DNA of 64,000 nucleotides, from positions 984,905-1,048,904 of the forward strand of contig JAMXIF010000228.1 of the NCBI GenBank assembly GCA_028583685.1, in the 5' to 3' direction. The stretch is from Petaurus breviceps papuanus. Lineage: Eukaryota; Chordata; Mammalia; Diprotodontia; Petauridae. The notes under the pieces are model-generated. The model worked only from the letters and a program-made list of their open reading frames with translations, ran no database searches and was not told the origin of the DNA. Made by a program: the position numbers and the translations under genes. Position 1 is the first letter of the stretch. Every line of letters starts with the position of its first letter. Positions 10,735 through 20,970 of the stretch are shown in pieces.

Positions 10735-10859
10735 CGGACAGCAGGTTTCAGCTGTTTCCACTCAGACTGAGAGAAGTCCACAGACACATCTTCAAAGGTC
10801 ACCAATCGCTGAAACATCAGGCACATTCCTTTTCTTGGAACTGCTTGGGAACTGCTCAT

Positions 10860-11480
10860 TCACAGGAGCCACAGAGAAGACAAAGTTGGTAGGAGGGAAG
10901 AGAGAACAGTTATCCCATAAGGAGGGAGGTATGGAGGTCAAAGAGTCATTGAGAACATATGGACAAGGGGGCCCCACTTAGGCCTGTGTATCCAGAGCTT
11001 TATTTTGCCCAGTAAGCTCAACCTTACTATTCATCTCCCAGAATATGCCCAAGGGCAAGAAGAACTTTACTGAAACCTCCAAAGTATATAATTAATGTAG
11101 ACAAGATATAGCTTGTAACAAAGCAAGACTAACAACATTACTCGATTCCAAATATTGATTTCACATTGGCTGTACTCATATTTCAGATATTAATCCCCCT
11201 GATGAATAATAATAGAATTTACATAACACTTTAAGGTTGGAAACAGTTTCCAAATTATATTTCATTTAATTTATTCAAATCAGCTCTATTTCACATGTCA
11301 ATCACTTGCTGTTACTGTCCATACAATGTACATACAATAATAGCTGGTTCCCATTTATATAGTAGTTTAAGATTTCCAGAGTCCTCTCTGTATCCTCACA
11401 AAGCTCCTTTAAGCATATCATCTGAATCTGACAACAGTCCTGGACAGTGGGCCAGAGGGGGGGCGGTGGGCAGTGGCACA
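10860..11480. other. No gene recognised
   Basis: AT-rich intergenic or intronic sequence. Only chance open frames. Confidence 0.4.
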
Positions 11481-11486
11481 GCATAG

Positions 11487-11730
11487 GGAGTGGAATAAAG
11501 GACCTACTATGTGCCAGATACTGCTAAGCACATGTTAAAATATTTCATTTGATCCCCATAATATTCCTGGGAGTTAGGTACTATTAGTATCCAAATTTTA
11601 CAGTCAAGGAAACCGAAGCAAACAGAAATTAAGTGACTTGCCCTGGGTCATACAGCTACTAAGGATCTGATCCTGGATTTGGACTCAAATTTTCCTGACC
11701 CCCCGCCCAGCAATCTATTCTTTGTACCAA
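11487..11730 (+). repeat. THER1/MIR CORE-SINE relic
   Basis: 'GACCTACTATGTGCCAGATA', 'TTTGATCCCCATAATATTC' and 'AAGTGACTTGCCCTGGGTCA' in order, typical of therian MIR/THER1. Confidence 0.8.
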
Positions 11731-11754
11731 CTACAGATATAATAGGTAATACTA

Positions 11755-11905
11755 TAAATGTCCCCATTTTATGGATGAGGAAACAATGACTGAAAGAAAT
11801 TAAGTGAGTTGTCCAGGTCATACAGGGAGTAAGTATCTGAGTCCAGCTTCTAAATTAAGTTTTCCTGACTCCAAGTCCAGCCTTCTGTTGACTACTACCT
11901 TGTGG
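11755..11905 (+). repeat. MIR-like SINE relic
   Basis: 'TTTTATGGATGAGGAAAC' and 'CAGGTCATACAG' followed by 'TTTCCTGACTCCAAG', the MIR/CORE order. Adjacent to the previous copy. Confidence 0.65.
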
Positions 11906-12142
11906 TCTGGAAGGTTTATTCTGGGCTCAGAGGTTCAGCTACACAGGACCAGTCTCTTTTACAATGAATGATTTTGTGTTTCAAGGAAAGAGAGAAAAGA
12001 AAGTGCAGTTGGTTCTGCTAAAACTTCACATGTATTTCCCCAAAACATCATGGTATGCAATATTATGCAACAAAACCCTCAGTACTCATAGGAAAAATGG
12101 GGATAGGTACAAAACACTCAAATTTTCATTTGAAAAAGATGT

Positions 12143-12395
12143 TTTCATTGTTCAGTTCTAGCCAACTCTTCTTCATGACCCCATGTGGGATTTTTTGGCT
12201 AAGATACTAGAGTGGTTTGCCATTTCTTTCTCTAGCTCATTTTACAGATGCGGAATCAAGGCAAACAAGGTCAAGTGATTTGCTTAAGGTCAAATGGCTA
12301 GTAAATGTCTGAGGCTAGCCTTGAACTCATGAAGATGAGTCTTCCTGATTCTGAGCCTAGTGCTTTATCCACTGTGCCACATAGCTGCCCCTCCC
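12143..12395 (-). mobile_element. MAR1-type CORE-SINE
   Basis: Minus-strand copy with tail text 'CATTGTTCAGTTCTAGCC', the CORE, and the head 'CACTGTGCCACATAGCTGCC' on the plus strand. Confidence 0.85.
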
Positions 12396-12399
12396 CCAA

Positions 12400-13105
12400 C
12401 TTCATTAGTGATGCAGAAAAAGATAAGCGCCTAATAAAGATTGTAGCACATTTTTGTAAATGTTAAATGGTTAAGAAAAACGTAAATATTGAGCTCAGCA
12501 GTGGAGGTATCCATGGTTTTGGGCTTCTGTGGTCTGTGCCTGAGCTCCTGTAGGCTGGGCTGGCAAAGTGTTGTGCAGGTTGGGCAGGCTCAGTGCCCAC
12601 GGTAGAGAGTTAAGTAGTGAGGGTTATGGATCAGCCCTCCTCTGCCTACAGCTCTGATTGTAGGGAAGATAGATAGTCAACATGGTCCTTTACCTAGAAA
12701 AAGCCCTCAAATTTACTTGTGGAATTGGGTATCAGAAGGGTTGCAGCTTGTGAGTTTTGGGGAATAGTGTCATTTTCTCATTCTTGTGATTTCTCTCTTG
12801 AAAGAAACATGCATCAACAAACTCGATATTTATATTCTGCTCAAAATATTCCCTAATGTATCAATTGTGCTGGAAGAAATTTGAGTTTTCAAAACAAGTG
12901 TTAAAGCAGAACTTACTCTATGTGAAACATTTGGAACCACACCTAGCTAGGATTAGAAAAGGAGGAGGCAAGATTTGTCTTCTCTCTCCATCTAAGTGGG
13001 TCGTTGAAAGAACAAAGACAGCTTGGGAAGGGGATTTGATCCTAAGGCTTTAGAGAAAGGGAAAGAACCGGACAAGGGAAGAACTGAACTGATATTGCTT
13101 GGTAT
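12400..13105. other. No gene recognised
   Basis: Non-repetitive to my reading, with short open frames only. Confidence 0.4.
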
Positions 13106-13107
13106 GT

Positions 13108-13108
<1 letters not shown>

Positions 13109-13150
<42 letters not shown>

Positions 13151-13534
13151 GGGTTATGGGATTTAAAGATCTCCCATGCCCCATGGACGTGCTGACATAG
13201 CAGAGCAAGAGAAAGTGAAAAGCCGAGCTAACGGTCCTGCGGTTGGCAGTTGGTGGCGGTTGCTGTGAGTGGGGAGAGGAGGACCTTTGCCTGAGGTAGC
13301 CTGTTCTGTTTTAAAGGCTTGAAAATGTGGGTGCTTTCTACTTTATCTACCTGCGCCAATGTCATAACTACTCTGATGGCTTTCACTTTCTGGTTTTGGG
13401 ACTCAGTCTTTTGGTATCTTAATAAATTTTCTAGTTTATTTCCCCAAATGGCAAACCTGACGTATTTTGTGATGGATAATTATATCAGCATATTTATAAT
13501 CTCTATAGGCATTGTGAATATGGCATTGCTGATA

Positions 13535-13620
<86 letters not shown>
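13109..13620. repeat. (GT)n microsatellite split by an LTR, ending (GA)n
   Basis: GT repeats at 13109-13145 and again at 13537-13575, the latter continuing as GA to 13620. The two GT tracts directly abut the LTR at 13146-13536, so the LTR appears to have inserted into one (GT)n tract. Confidence 0.85.
13146..13536 (+). mobile_element. Solo LTR, TGTAAGGG...GATACA family, copy 1 (short form)
   Basis: 391 bases starting TGTAAGGGTTATGGG and ending GCATTGCTGATACA. It carries CTTAATAAATTTTC as a polyadenylation signal region. A second copy in reverse orientation lies at 18904-19444 and differs at only about 1-2 per cent of shared sites, so the family is young. It is open in one frame by chance; no retroviral protein is encoded. 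LTR assignment rests on TG..CA ends and the two independent insertion contexts. Confidence 0.7.
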
Positions 13621-13623
<3 letters not shown>

Positions 13624-13639
13624 GTGACAATTGAGTTCC

Positions 13640-14735
13640 TCCAGCCAACTGATAAAATTATAAAAGTTTAGGGTTCTGTGACAGAGGCAAGAAGGTATTA
13701 ACATCTTATGTGTTTATAAAACTTTTTTTTTCTATCATGCACCATTGTGGGCAGTCTGGTGAAGCTCATAGGTCTTCTCTCAGAACAATATTGTTCAATA
13801 TATAAAATAAAATACATAGGTTTACAAACCAGTTATATTGAAGTACAGCTATTAAATTAAAGAAAAAGCCTCAAGTTCATAGGCCCCCGGGGTAAGAACT
13901 CCTGTCTTAAGTGAAATGTAAAGAAGTATTGACTCTTTAATTTGCTCTTTCTTACTTTTTTTTAGGAGCTATGAAGAAGGTCTTCAATGATTGTTGATGG
14001 AATTAAAGAACAGCCAACCACTGGCTGGCCAAAGGATCTACCACTGCCTGGGAGGGCTTTTGAAAGCCAGACACACTTTCTTAGTAGCCAGTTGAGGCTG
14101 GAGATAGCTCTCAGTAATGTGAGCTCTGGCAGTTGAGAAGATAGCCGGCTATGGAAGAAGATTCCAGCTCTTAAGAATGAATCACACTTCTTTCTTCTTG
14201 GGGAAGAGAAGTGACTTTTCCCAGTACAAGACACTGAGAAATGGTCCAGGGCTCCCAGCAGAAGAACATGTTCAGTGGGGACTATGAGCCCAGGTGAATG
14301 AGTGTATTTTAAAAAAAAATGGGCATTGAGGTCCTATAGCAGTACAGGCAGTCACCTTGACCACATGCATTCCCTAATGGTGCATCCTTTCTATCTACAT
14401 GCTGTGTGTGTGTGTGTGTGGGGGGGGCACATGCACACTCTTCTCCCGCATGCTTTGGGTATTTGAGGCCCAGTGTGCTACAAGTTTATGAGGAGAATCA
14501 TATTTTGAAGCTACTGTCTCTAACATGTCATTTTGGTAAATGCCTATGCTTTGAGCAAACTGTGTCCTTTGGCTGACTCTCAATGGCAAATTTATCAGTG
14601 GGTGCTTGTGTGCTATAATTTAAAAGTACAGGATCAAAGAATACCTTGAACCTTGAGCAACTGTCTCCTAGTGGATACAGAGGAGATTCTAAACTAGAAA
14701 GAGGCAAAACCAAAGAAAGGTGCACAAACTAAGGG
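13640..14735. other. No gene recognised
   Basis: Short open frames only. A GT/G-rich run lies at 14403-14428. Confidence 0.4.
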
Positions 14736-14740
14736 ATGTC

Positions 14741-15036
14741 TTCCTGGGTATGGTGGCCCCGCTACTGGGGAGGCTGGGGCTGCTGGATCACTGGAACTTA
14801 GAAGTTCTGAACTGAAGTGGGGATAAAGACAATTGGGTGTCTATACTAAGTCCAGTTTGAATATTGGGAGCCCCTAGGAGCAGGGGTTTTCCAGGCTACT
14901 TAAGCAAAAGTGAACCAGCACAGGTGGAGACAGAGCAGGGCAAAGCTTCCATGTTGATAAGCAGTGGGGTCAGGATCACGAGAGGTCACTGTACTTCTAT
15001 CCTGGGCAAGGTAGGTAGGGAGACCCAATCTCAAAG
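14741..15036 (+). pseudogene. 7SL (SRP) RNA retropseudogene
   Basis: Collinear with 7SL RNA over nearly its whole length. In order: 5' Alu-domain text (GGGTATGGTGGC, 'CTACTGGGGAGGCTG', 'GGATCACTGGAAC'), the central 'GGGTGTCTATACTAAGT', the S-domain 'GGAGCCCCTAGGAGCAGGGG', 'AGTGAACCAGCACAGGTGG', 'CAGAGCAGGGCAAAGC', and the 3' Alu part 'TCCTGGGCAAGGTAGG' and 'GGGAGACCCAATCTC'. About 14 bases of the 5' loop region are missing and many stem positions have changed, so a functional SRP RNA is unlikely. A 9-base repeat AACTAAGGG at 14727-14735 and 15058-15066 may be a target-site duplication. Confidence 0.88.
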
Positions 15037-15069
15037 GAACCCAGTTGGGGTCTTAGGAACTAAGGGGTA

Positions 15070-16105
15070 TCAGGCATAGGGAGGGAATTGGATATTTTTG
15101 AACCATATCTGAGCCCTTATCTGAACAAGGAAAGGATGAATTAAGGTGAGAAAGCAAGAGAAGGAGAAATCATAAGAGAAGACTCAAAGTCTTGTAAAAA
15201 CAGCATCTGGAATGCTAGTGTTAATGCTCTGAATGAACCCAGGTAAGGAAAGATAAGGAGAACAAAAGGAAGTGTTTATCTACATTGGGGGAAAATGGGA
15301 GGATCCAAGAATGGATGGGAACAATCTTTGGGGTGACTAGAATGAATGTCAACAGAAGGGAGGCAGAAATTTTACTTGTTTTCTCTGCCAAAGAGAAATG
15401 GAAGAACAGGTAGGGTCAAAGTAAGTGAGTGATCACCCACTTTCCTTTGAACATCCAAATCACCCGGCCCAAATGAACTACATCCTTGGGTGCTGAAGGA
15501 GGATAGAGCCTAGGAACTGAGCCTTGAGGTCTAGCCTCAGTTCTGCTACTGCAAGACTGGCCAAGCAAGATAGTTGTCTTTCAGGGTCTTCGTGTGTCCA
15601 ATGGGAAAGTTGGCCTAGAAGACTTTTAGTGCCCTGTCCACTTTTAAAACTGAGAAATGCTTAGAACTTGACACCATTTACCATAGCAAGCCAAGTCTCC
15701 TGGATGAGAATAATGGTAGCTTAGGATTCTGGATGGAACTTGCTCAGGTCTAGAGCAAAGACAAAGGAAAGCAAGAAGCCCATTCTCTGAATGATGCCTT
15801 GGAATACCAGGAGGGAAAATGAACCCCACTCACCTGAATTCTGGCCAAGTGGATTGCAGCAATTACTCTTCTCTTATGATCTTCCTTCATATTCTGGTCT
15901 CCAGAAGGTAGAGCTGGGAATAGAGAAAGGAATTATGTGGGAACAGTCCTTTCTTGCAACTGGTGGACTCACCAGGTCACAAATCCTTACACATTGGGAT
16001 ACACAAGGGTTAGGGACTGGACCTGAGATTTCATTGGCATAGGGAGCTCCAGGGTAAGGAACTCCCTCTACCAGTGCAGGTGGGCACCTTCTCTTCCCCT
16101 TACAG
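15070..16105. other. No gene recognised
   Basis: Mixed-composition sequence. No repeat family or exon recognised. Confidence 0.4.
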
Positions 16106-16109
16106 TCTT

Positions 16110-16240
16110 GAGAGTTCTCTAGGGCACTGAGTGGTTAAATAACATGTAGGACCACACAATGTGCCAGAGGGAGGCCTTGAACTCAGGTCTCCCTGGCTCT
16201 GAGGGCTACTCTATCTACTACACCATGCTGCCTTTTACTA
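16110..16240 (+). repeat. MIR-like SINE relic
   Basis: 'GCACTGAGTGGTTAAATAAC' through 'CTTGAACTCAGGTCTCCCTG' to 'CTATCTACTACACCATGCTG', the CORE-SINE order. Confidence 0.65.
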
Positions 16241-16249
16241 CAGTTTCTA

Positions 16250-16725
16250 TAGAAGGAGAGGCCAAAGGATGCTTAATAGCAATACACCCTAACTCATAAT
16301 TAGAGCAAAAAGACCCCAAAGTGGGTTCCTGTGATAATAACAGGCTCCTAGTAACAGAAGCTCAAATTTGAGATTCAGGGTGTGTAGGAGCAATTCTCAA
16401 CTCATGGACCATGAGATACTGAATATGAAATTCCATTTCTCTACCCCTGTCTTCTATTCTTTTAGTGGATACTCTTTTCTCATTCCCTGCCCCCGTTCTC
16501 AGGATTTGTCAGGAATTGCTTCACTGGCTTCTTTAGAAAAAGTCAATTCACAGCTAGGTTCCATGCCTAGCCATCCATGCAGCCTCATAGAAATAGCGTA
16601 GCTCAGACCCCATAAGAAAAGTGTCAGGACAATGCCCCTGGGTCACAGACATGAGTGGAGTGCTTGGAGTGGACATGCCAAGCAGAGCATTGCATGCTGG
16701 ACAGCACCAAATAGAACAGACATTT
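16250..16725. other. No gene recognised
   Basis: Only short chance frames. Confidence 0.4.
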
Positions 16726-16727
16726 TT

Positions 16728-16935
16728 TTAAAGTTAATTTATCTATTTTTAGTTTTCAATATTCACTTGCATAAGTTTTAAATTTTCTTCATCATCTTCC
16801 CTCCCCAAGATGACATGCAGTCTGATATAGGCTCCGCATATACATTCCTATAAAACACATGAATTGATAAATAAAACTAGGATTCACACACACACATACA
16901 TTTTACAAGAGAAAAAGTTAGCTAATATGATTCAA
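16728..16935 (-). mobile_element. L1 3' end fragment
   Basis: The minus strand resembles L1 3'UTR text; the plus strand shows 'TTTAGTTTTCAATATTCAC' and 'CTTCCCTCCCCAAGATGACA'. It parallels the L1 3' end at 42115-42300. Followed by AT microsatellite (16939-17000). Confidence 0.55.
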
Positions 16936-16997
16936 AAATATATACATATATGTATATATATATAAAATATGTGATAAACACACACATATATATATAT

Positions 16998-17692
16998 TGA
17001 ACCCTTGCCCAAACCATTTTGAACCCCCAACACTTGAGAAAGGCCTAAAACCTGGATTTCAGGAGAAAGATGTTTTTGGCCCACTCTGAGCTTAACCTAC
17101 CATAATGCCTTGCGTGCTCTGGCATAACGGACATGCTTTGCTTTGCTCTCTGAGTGAACTCAAATGGCCCTTCCTGTGTCAGCATTTACAAGGCTAGATG
17201 AAGCTGACCAGGGGCATTCTTCTGTTTACGACTACCAAGGACAAGGAGTCTTAAACCAGATACTATCTTGAATAATGGGACTTTTCTTATATTTTCTTAT
17301 GTTATGTCATGTTAATGATAAAAGAAACAGACATCCTGTATCTATGATTTTAATTTACACCTTGACATTCTCTTATCTTATTGTATTTACAACCTGTCCA
17401 AAGAAGAAGTTCTTTTTTCACATTATGATTAAACACATATGGAGACTGTAATTTTAGTTGACGCAGGCATCCTGGGTTGGGATTGTGCCAAGTGTATAAA
17501 GGGTCTCCTTCAGCTTGTTTACTCTGAGTTCAGAATTATTTTCTGACTCCCATGCATGCGTCAATCTCTGGCTGAATGCAAATAAATAAGCAAGTTACAG
17601 CACATGTACAGCCTAACTCTGTTCCTTGTTCAGTCCTTTGTAAAGTGAACCCCATTCTATTTTTCTGGACAAACCTTTGATTTAAGGGGGAA
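16998..17692 (+). mobile_element. Probable solo LTR
   Basis: Begins near TGAACCCTTGCCC. It has a TATA-like GTGTATAAAGGG at about 17491-17502, then a polyadenylation-like AAATAAATAAG at about 17579, and ends near 'TTTTTCTGGACA'. No internal retroviral sequence follows. Old; both ends approximate. Confidence 0.5.
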
Positions 17693-17879
17693 ATGGATTC
17701 TGTTGGTTTCTTTGGACCAACCCTTTGGTAAATGGTTGACAACATATATGTATACGAATGTTAATTTATATATTAATGTGGGAAATGCATGTATTAATAT
17801 GGTACAATATTTATTATTTATATGTCAACATGGGATTATATACATATACGATAATTTTTTAAAATGTCAAGTATTAATT

Positions 17880-18133
17880 AGGGACAGCTAGATGACTCAG
17901 TAGACAGATTCTAGGACCTGGAGTCAGGAAGACTCATCTTCATGAGTTCAAATCCAACTCAGACACTGACTGGTGACCCTGGGCAAGTCACTTAACCTTG
18001 TTTGCCTCAGTTTCCTCATCTGTCAAATGAGCTGAAGAAGGAAACAGAAAACCACTCCAGTATCTCTGCCAAGAAAACCCCCAATGGGGTCACAAAGAAT
18101 AGACATGACTGAAACAACTGAATGACAGCAAAA
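17880..18133 (+). mobile_element. MAR1-type CORE-SINE
   Basis: Reads GGGACAGCTAGATGACTCAG, then the CORE, then the RTE-like tail 'CAATGGGGTCACAAAGAATA' and 'GACATGACTGAAACAACTG'. Full-length form. Confidence 0.9.
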
Positions 18134-18134
18134 T

Positions 18135-18835
18135 ATTAAATATAAATGTATATATGTGTATTTGTATGTGTGCACATACAGATTTGTGTGTATATGTGTG
18201 TGCATATATAGTATATACATACATGCATGTACAAACACACACATGCACTCATCTCCTGGGTTTCAAGCCAAGCCTGGGGCACTTTGCTCACTGTGAAATC
18301 TGTGCCTCTGAATTGCTGTAGATAGTGATACTACAAAGCTTCAGCCCTGCAAGACAGGAGGAATTGGTGTAAATGCTTGGGGGAACATCCATTACTAATA
18401 GTTCAAAGAAAACTGGCGTTCCAAAGGTTTTTTTTTTTACTCAGGACACACTTTTAAGTCATTAACATCTCTTCATCCCTTTCTTAAGTCTAGGCAATCA
18501 ACAGAATGATAAACCAAGCCCTGATCTATAGTGTCTCCCAATTCCTGAGGTGTAAATGCACATACTGAAAAATTTTGAAATTTCTTGAAAGCTGGTTAAA
18601 AACTTGAAGAAAGAATAGCCAACATAGAGGCCATTCTGCTCCCTCAGAGCAGAAACGGAAGCACCCCTTGGTGAGATTTGGGTAAGATTCCAGAAGTATT
18701 GATCCATGCTGTCTGTGTGCCAACTGTCTGTGTCTAGATAATCCCTATGGATATATATCTTCCATGGGCAGGACTGCCGGCCCCCACCCCCCCATCTTAT
18801 ATGTAAAATATTTGACTTTTTGGCTTGTGCCCCCT
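18135..18835. other. No gene recognised; TA/TG-rich tract at 18140-18245
   Basis: Alternating TATG/TGTG microsatellite, then sequence with no recognised exon. The 207-residue frame that ends here (18498-19121, minus) is LTR sequence read through into flank. Confidence 0.45.
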
Positions 18836-18839
18836 TCTT

Positions 18840-19505
18840 ATTGAGTTTAAACGACTTACTTGACGTCACACAGCCAGTATGTTTCAGAACCAGGATATGA
18901 ACCTGTATCAGCAATGCCATATTCACAATGCCTATAGAGATTATAAATATGCTGATATAATTATCCATCACAAAATATGTCAGGTTTGCCATTTGGGGAA
19001 ATAAACTAGAAAATTTATTAAGATACCAAAAGACTGAGTCCCAAAACCAGAAAGTGAAAGCCATCAGAGTAGTTATGACATTGGCACAGGTAGATAAAGT
19101 AGAAAGCACCCACATTCTCAAGCCTTTAAAACAGAACAGGCTACCTCAGGCAAAGGTCCTCCTCTCCCCACTCACAGCAACCACCTAGCGTCCTGGAAGA
19201 GCACTCCCAGCAGCTCCGGCCCCTGGCAGTCCTCAGCAGGAGTCCTTAGCAGAAAGTCCTGCTCCCAGCAGCTCCGGCTGCTGGCAGTGCTCCGCAGGGG
19301 TCCTAACAAAAAAAAAAAAAAAAAAGGCAACCGCCACCAACTGCCAACCGCAGGACCATTAGCTCGGCTTTTCACTTTCTCTTGCTCTGCTATGTCAGCA
19401 CGTCCACGGGGCATGGGAGATCTTTAAATCCCATAACCCTTACATTACCCAGGTCACACTGGCTTTTAGGTTGACTTTCTATCCACTTTAGGGTCATTTA
19501 TTTAA
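18840..19505 (-). repeat. SINE relic split by the LTR at 18904-19444
   Basis: Left part 'GACTTACTTGACGTCACACA..GATATGAACC' and right part 'CAGGTCACACTGGC..TATCCACTTTA' read as one MIR/CORE-SINE once the LTR between them is disregarded, supporting insertion of the LTR into this SINE. Confidence 0.5.
18904..19444 (-). mobile_element. Solo LTR, TGTAAGGG...GATACA family, copy 2 (long form)
   Basis: 541-base copy of the LTR at 13146-13536, on the opposite strand and about 5.4 kb away. It carries about 140 extra bases (roughly 19187-19330, including an A-run and a GC-rich block) absent from copy 1. Same TG and CA ends. It looks young, with little divergence from copy 1. Confidence 0.7.
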
Positions 19506-19509
19506 AGCG

Positions 19510-19615
19510 AGAAAGCCTGAGTGATCATCTACTCTAATAATCAGATTTTAGAGATGAGGGACCTGAGATCTGGAGAAGTAGAATAATCTGCCCAAGGTCA
19601 CACATCTCCTAAGAA
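19510..19615 (+). repeat. MIR-like SINE relic
   Basis: 'TCAGATTTTAGAGATGAGGG' and 'CCCAAGGTCACACATCTCC' fit the MIR core. Confidence 0.5.
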
Positions 19616-19849
19616 ACAAGGATGAAAAAGATGCAAAGCAAGGGGCTTGTGCTGAAGATGGAGAAGCAGAGAAGACAACAGGTGAGATGACAAGGGGATG
19701 TCTTGGATAGGTACCCTTCCCTTGACTCCCTGATTGCAGAATTGCCTAAGAGTATCTCTCGTGGATGATGCCAAAGCATACCCACCTCTCTGGTTCAAAA
19801 GGTGACAGGAGCTGGCCCGGACTGTCAGCCCCTCAGCCCCTCTCTATTA

Positions 19850-20600
19850 GTCTGCTTCTGTCCTCTGAGATTGGGGACCCTGGTTGCTCTGGAAGAGCAG
19901 GAGGGATTAAGACCAGGTGCGACTCTATGTAAGCCGTGATGGGGGAGCCCAGGTCTCTTCCCTGTGTCTGCAGAACTGCAGAAGCCACAGACCGTCCCTC
20001 CCTCTGCACAAAGCCTCCCACAACCACATATGCATGATACAGCTGCATCCCCATTGCACACCCACCCTGTCCCGCTGATTACCTCCTGGCCCCGCACACC
20101 GGCCCTCTCCCATTGCCTCCCTGCACTGTACACCTGTCCTCTCCCGCGGCTCCTCTATCTGCTGCATAGCATCTCCCCTCCGCTCCACACCTGGGCGGTC
20201 CCTAGCCCATGAAACACAGTAGCAGCGTCTCATCTCTGGGGATCAGGGACTGCACAAATGGATATGTAGTGGCATAGCTCCCTCCCTCCTCCTTTCCTTC
20301 CCGTACAGGGACGAAGTATCCCTGGGGGAAACTAGGGTGCTCTGGGCAGCAGGAGCAGCATCATTCTCTCCTTCCGCCTCCTGCACCCTGCCCTCAAGCT
20401 GTGAGTTTGCGCCCTACACCGTTGCCTTCCCTCCTCTTCCCCCTTCCCTCCCAGTGCCGCTAGGGAAGAGGCAGGGTTGCTGCCCCAGGACTCCTCTTCT
20501 CCACCCACATCCTGATGCAGGCCTCAGGTGCTGCAATTCTACACTTGGCTATAGAAAGGAAAAAGGAGAGCCTTGCCCTCCGGGAGCTTTCAGTCTAGTA
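19850..20600. promoter_or_regulatory. GC-rich, CpG-depleted segment; possible dead promoter
   Basis: C-rich stretch that loosely parallels the 0-1.4 kb GC-rich region. Shared marks are 'TGCAGAACTGCA' near both starts, 'CTCTGGGGATC', 'TTCTCTCCTTC' and a GGGAAGAGGCAGGGTTGCTGC / AAAGGGGCGGGGCTGCTGC pair. It may be the decayed promoter of the minus-strand KRAB fossil at 10.8 kb. This is inference from position and faint similarity. Confidence 0.3.
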
Positions 20601-20609
20601 GTGTAGACT

Positions 20610-20965
20610 CAGTAGAGCCAGTGCAGCTCCTTTCATTAACCCCCTTCCTCCCACATCTCCCACATTGGGAATTGGGCATACTTGGGTTCAAGTCCCTGGC
20701 CAAGTTATCTGGCCTCAGTTTCTCCCTCTGTCAAAAGAGGGGGTTTCTCATAGGGACATCCAGAGCTCCTGCCAGCATTCACTAGATGATTCTGGGACAA
20801 TCTTTTTGTCGGAAGTTAAAGAAACGGACCCAATGCTATGGAGACAGCAACCTCAGGGAGCTTGTGTTAGGTGCTTGCTATGTGCCAGGGAGGACAACAT
20901 GTAGGAACTAATTTGTTCATGCTGTGACTGTTTATGTCATGCTATATCATACTTCCATTCTTGGT
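20610..20965. other. No gene recognised
   Basis: Contains 'GTGTTAGGTGCTTGCTATGTG', a short MIR-type scrap, at about 20863-20890. Nothing else recognised. Confidence 0.4.
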
Positions 20966-20970
20966 AGACT

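Larger units (their letters stand above)
10020..10816 (-). pseudogene. Fossil KRAB-A exon split by a solo LTR
   Basis: On the minus strand, after a TTTCAG acceptor at about 10817, the frame reads RLVTFEDVSVDFSQSEWKQL, a clear KRAB-A start with the VTFEDV and EW residues. After 'KPAVR' the KRAB similarity stops near 10737 and resumes at about 10056 with QRDLYRDLM, then a GGTAAA donor-like end. The roughly 680 bases between are an LTR (see next entry). The second half also lacks the usual 'LENYxNLVS' stretch. The exon is dead. On its strand and order it could belong with the finger relic at 1660-2400. Confidence 0.7.

Noticed and set aside
18498-19121. 207-codon minus-strand frame and its twin at 13319-13576
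   Set aside because: Hydrophobic, membrane-like text (MWVLSTLSTCANVITTLMAF) repeats at both loci, but it is LTR sequence open by chance and runs out into unrelated flank.
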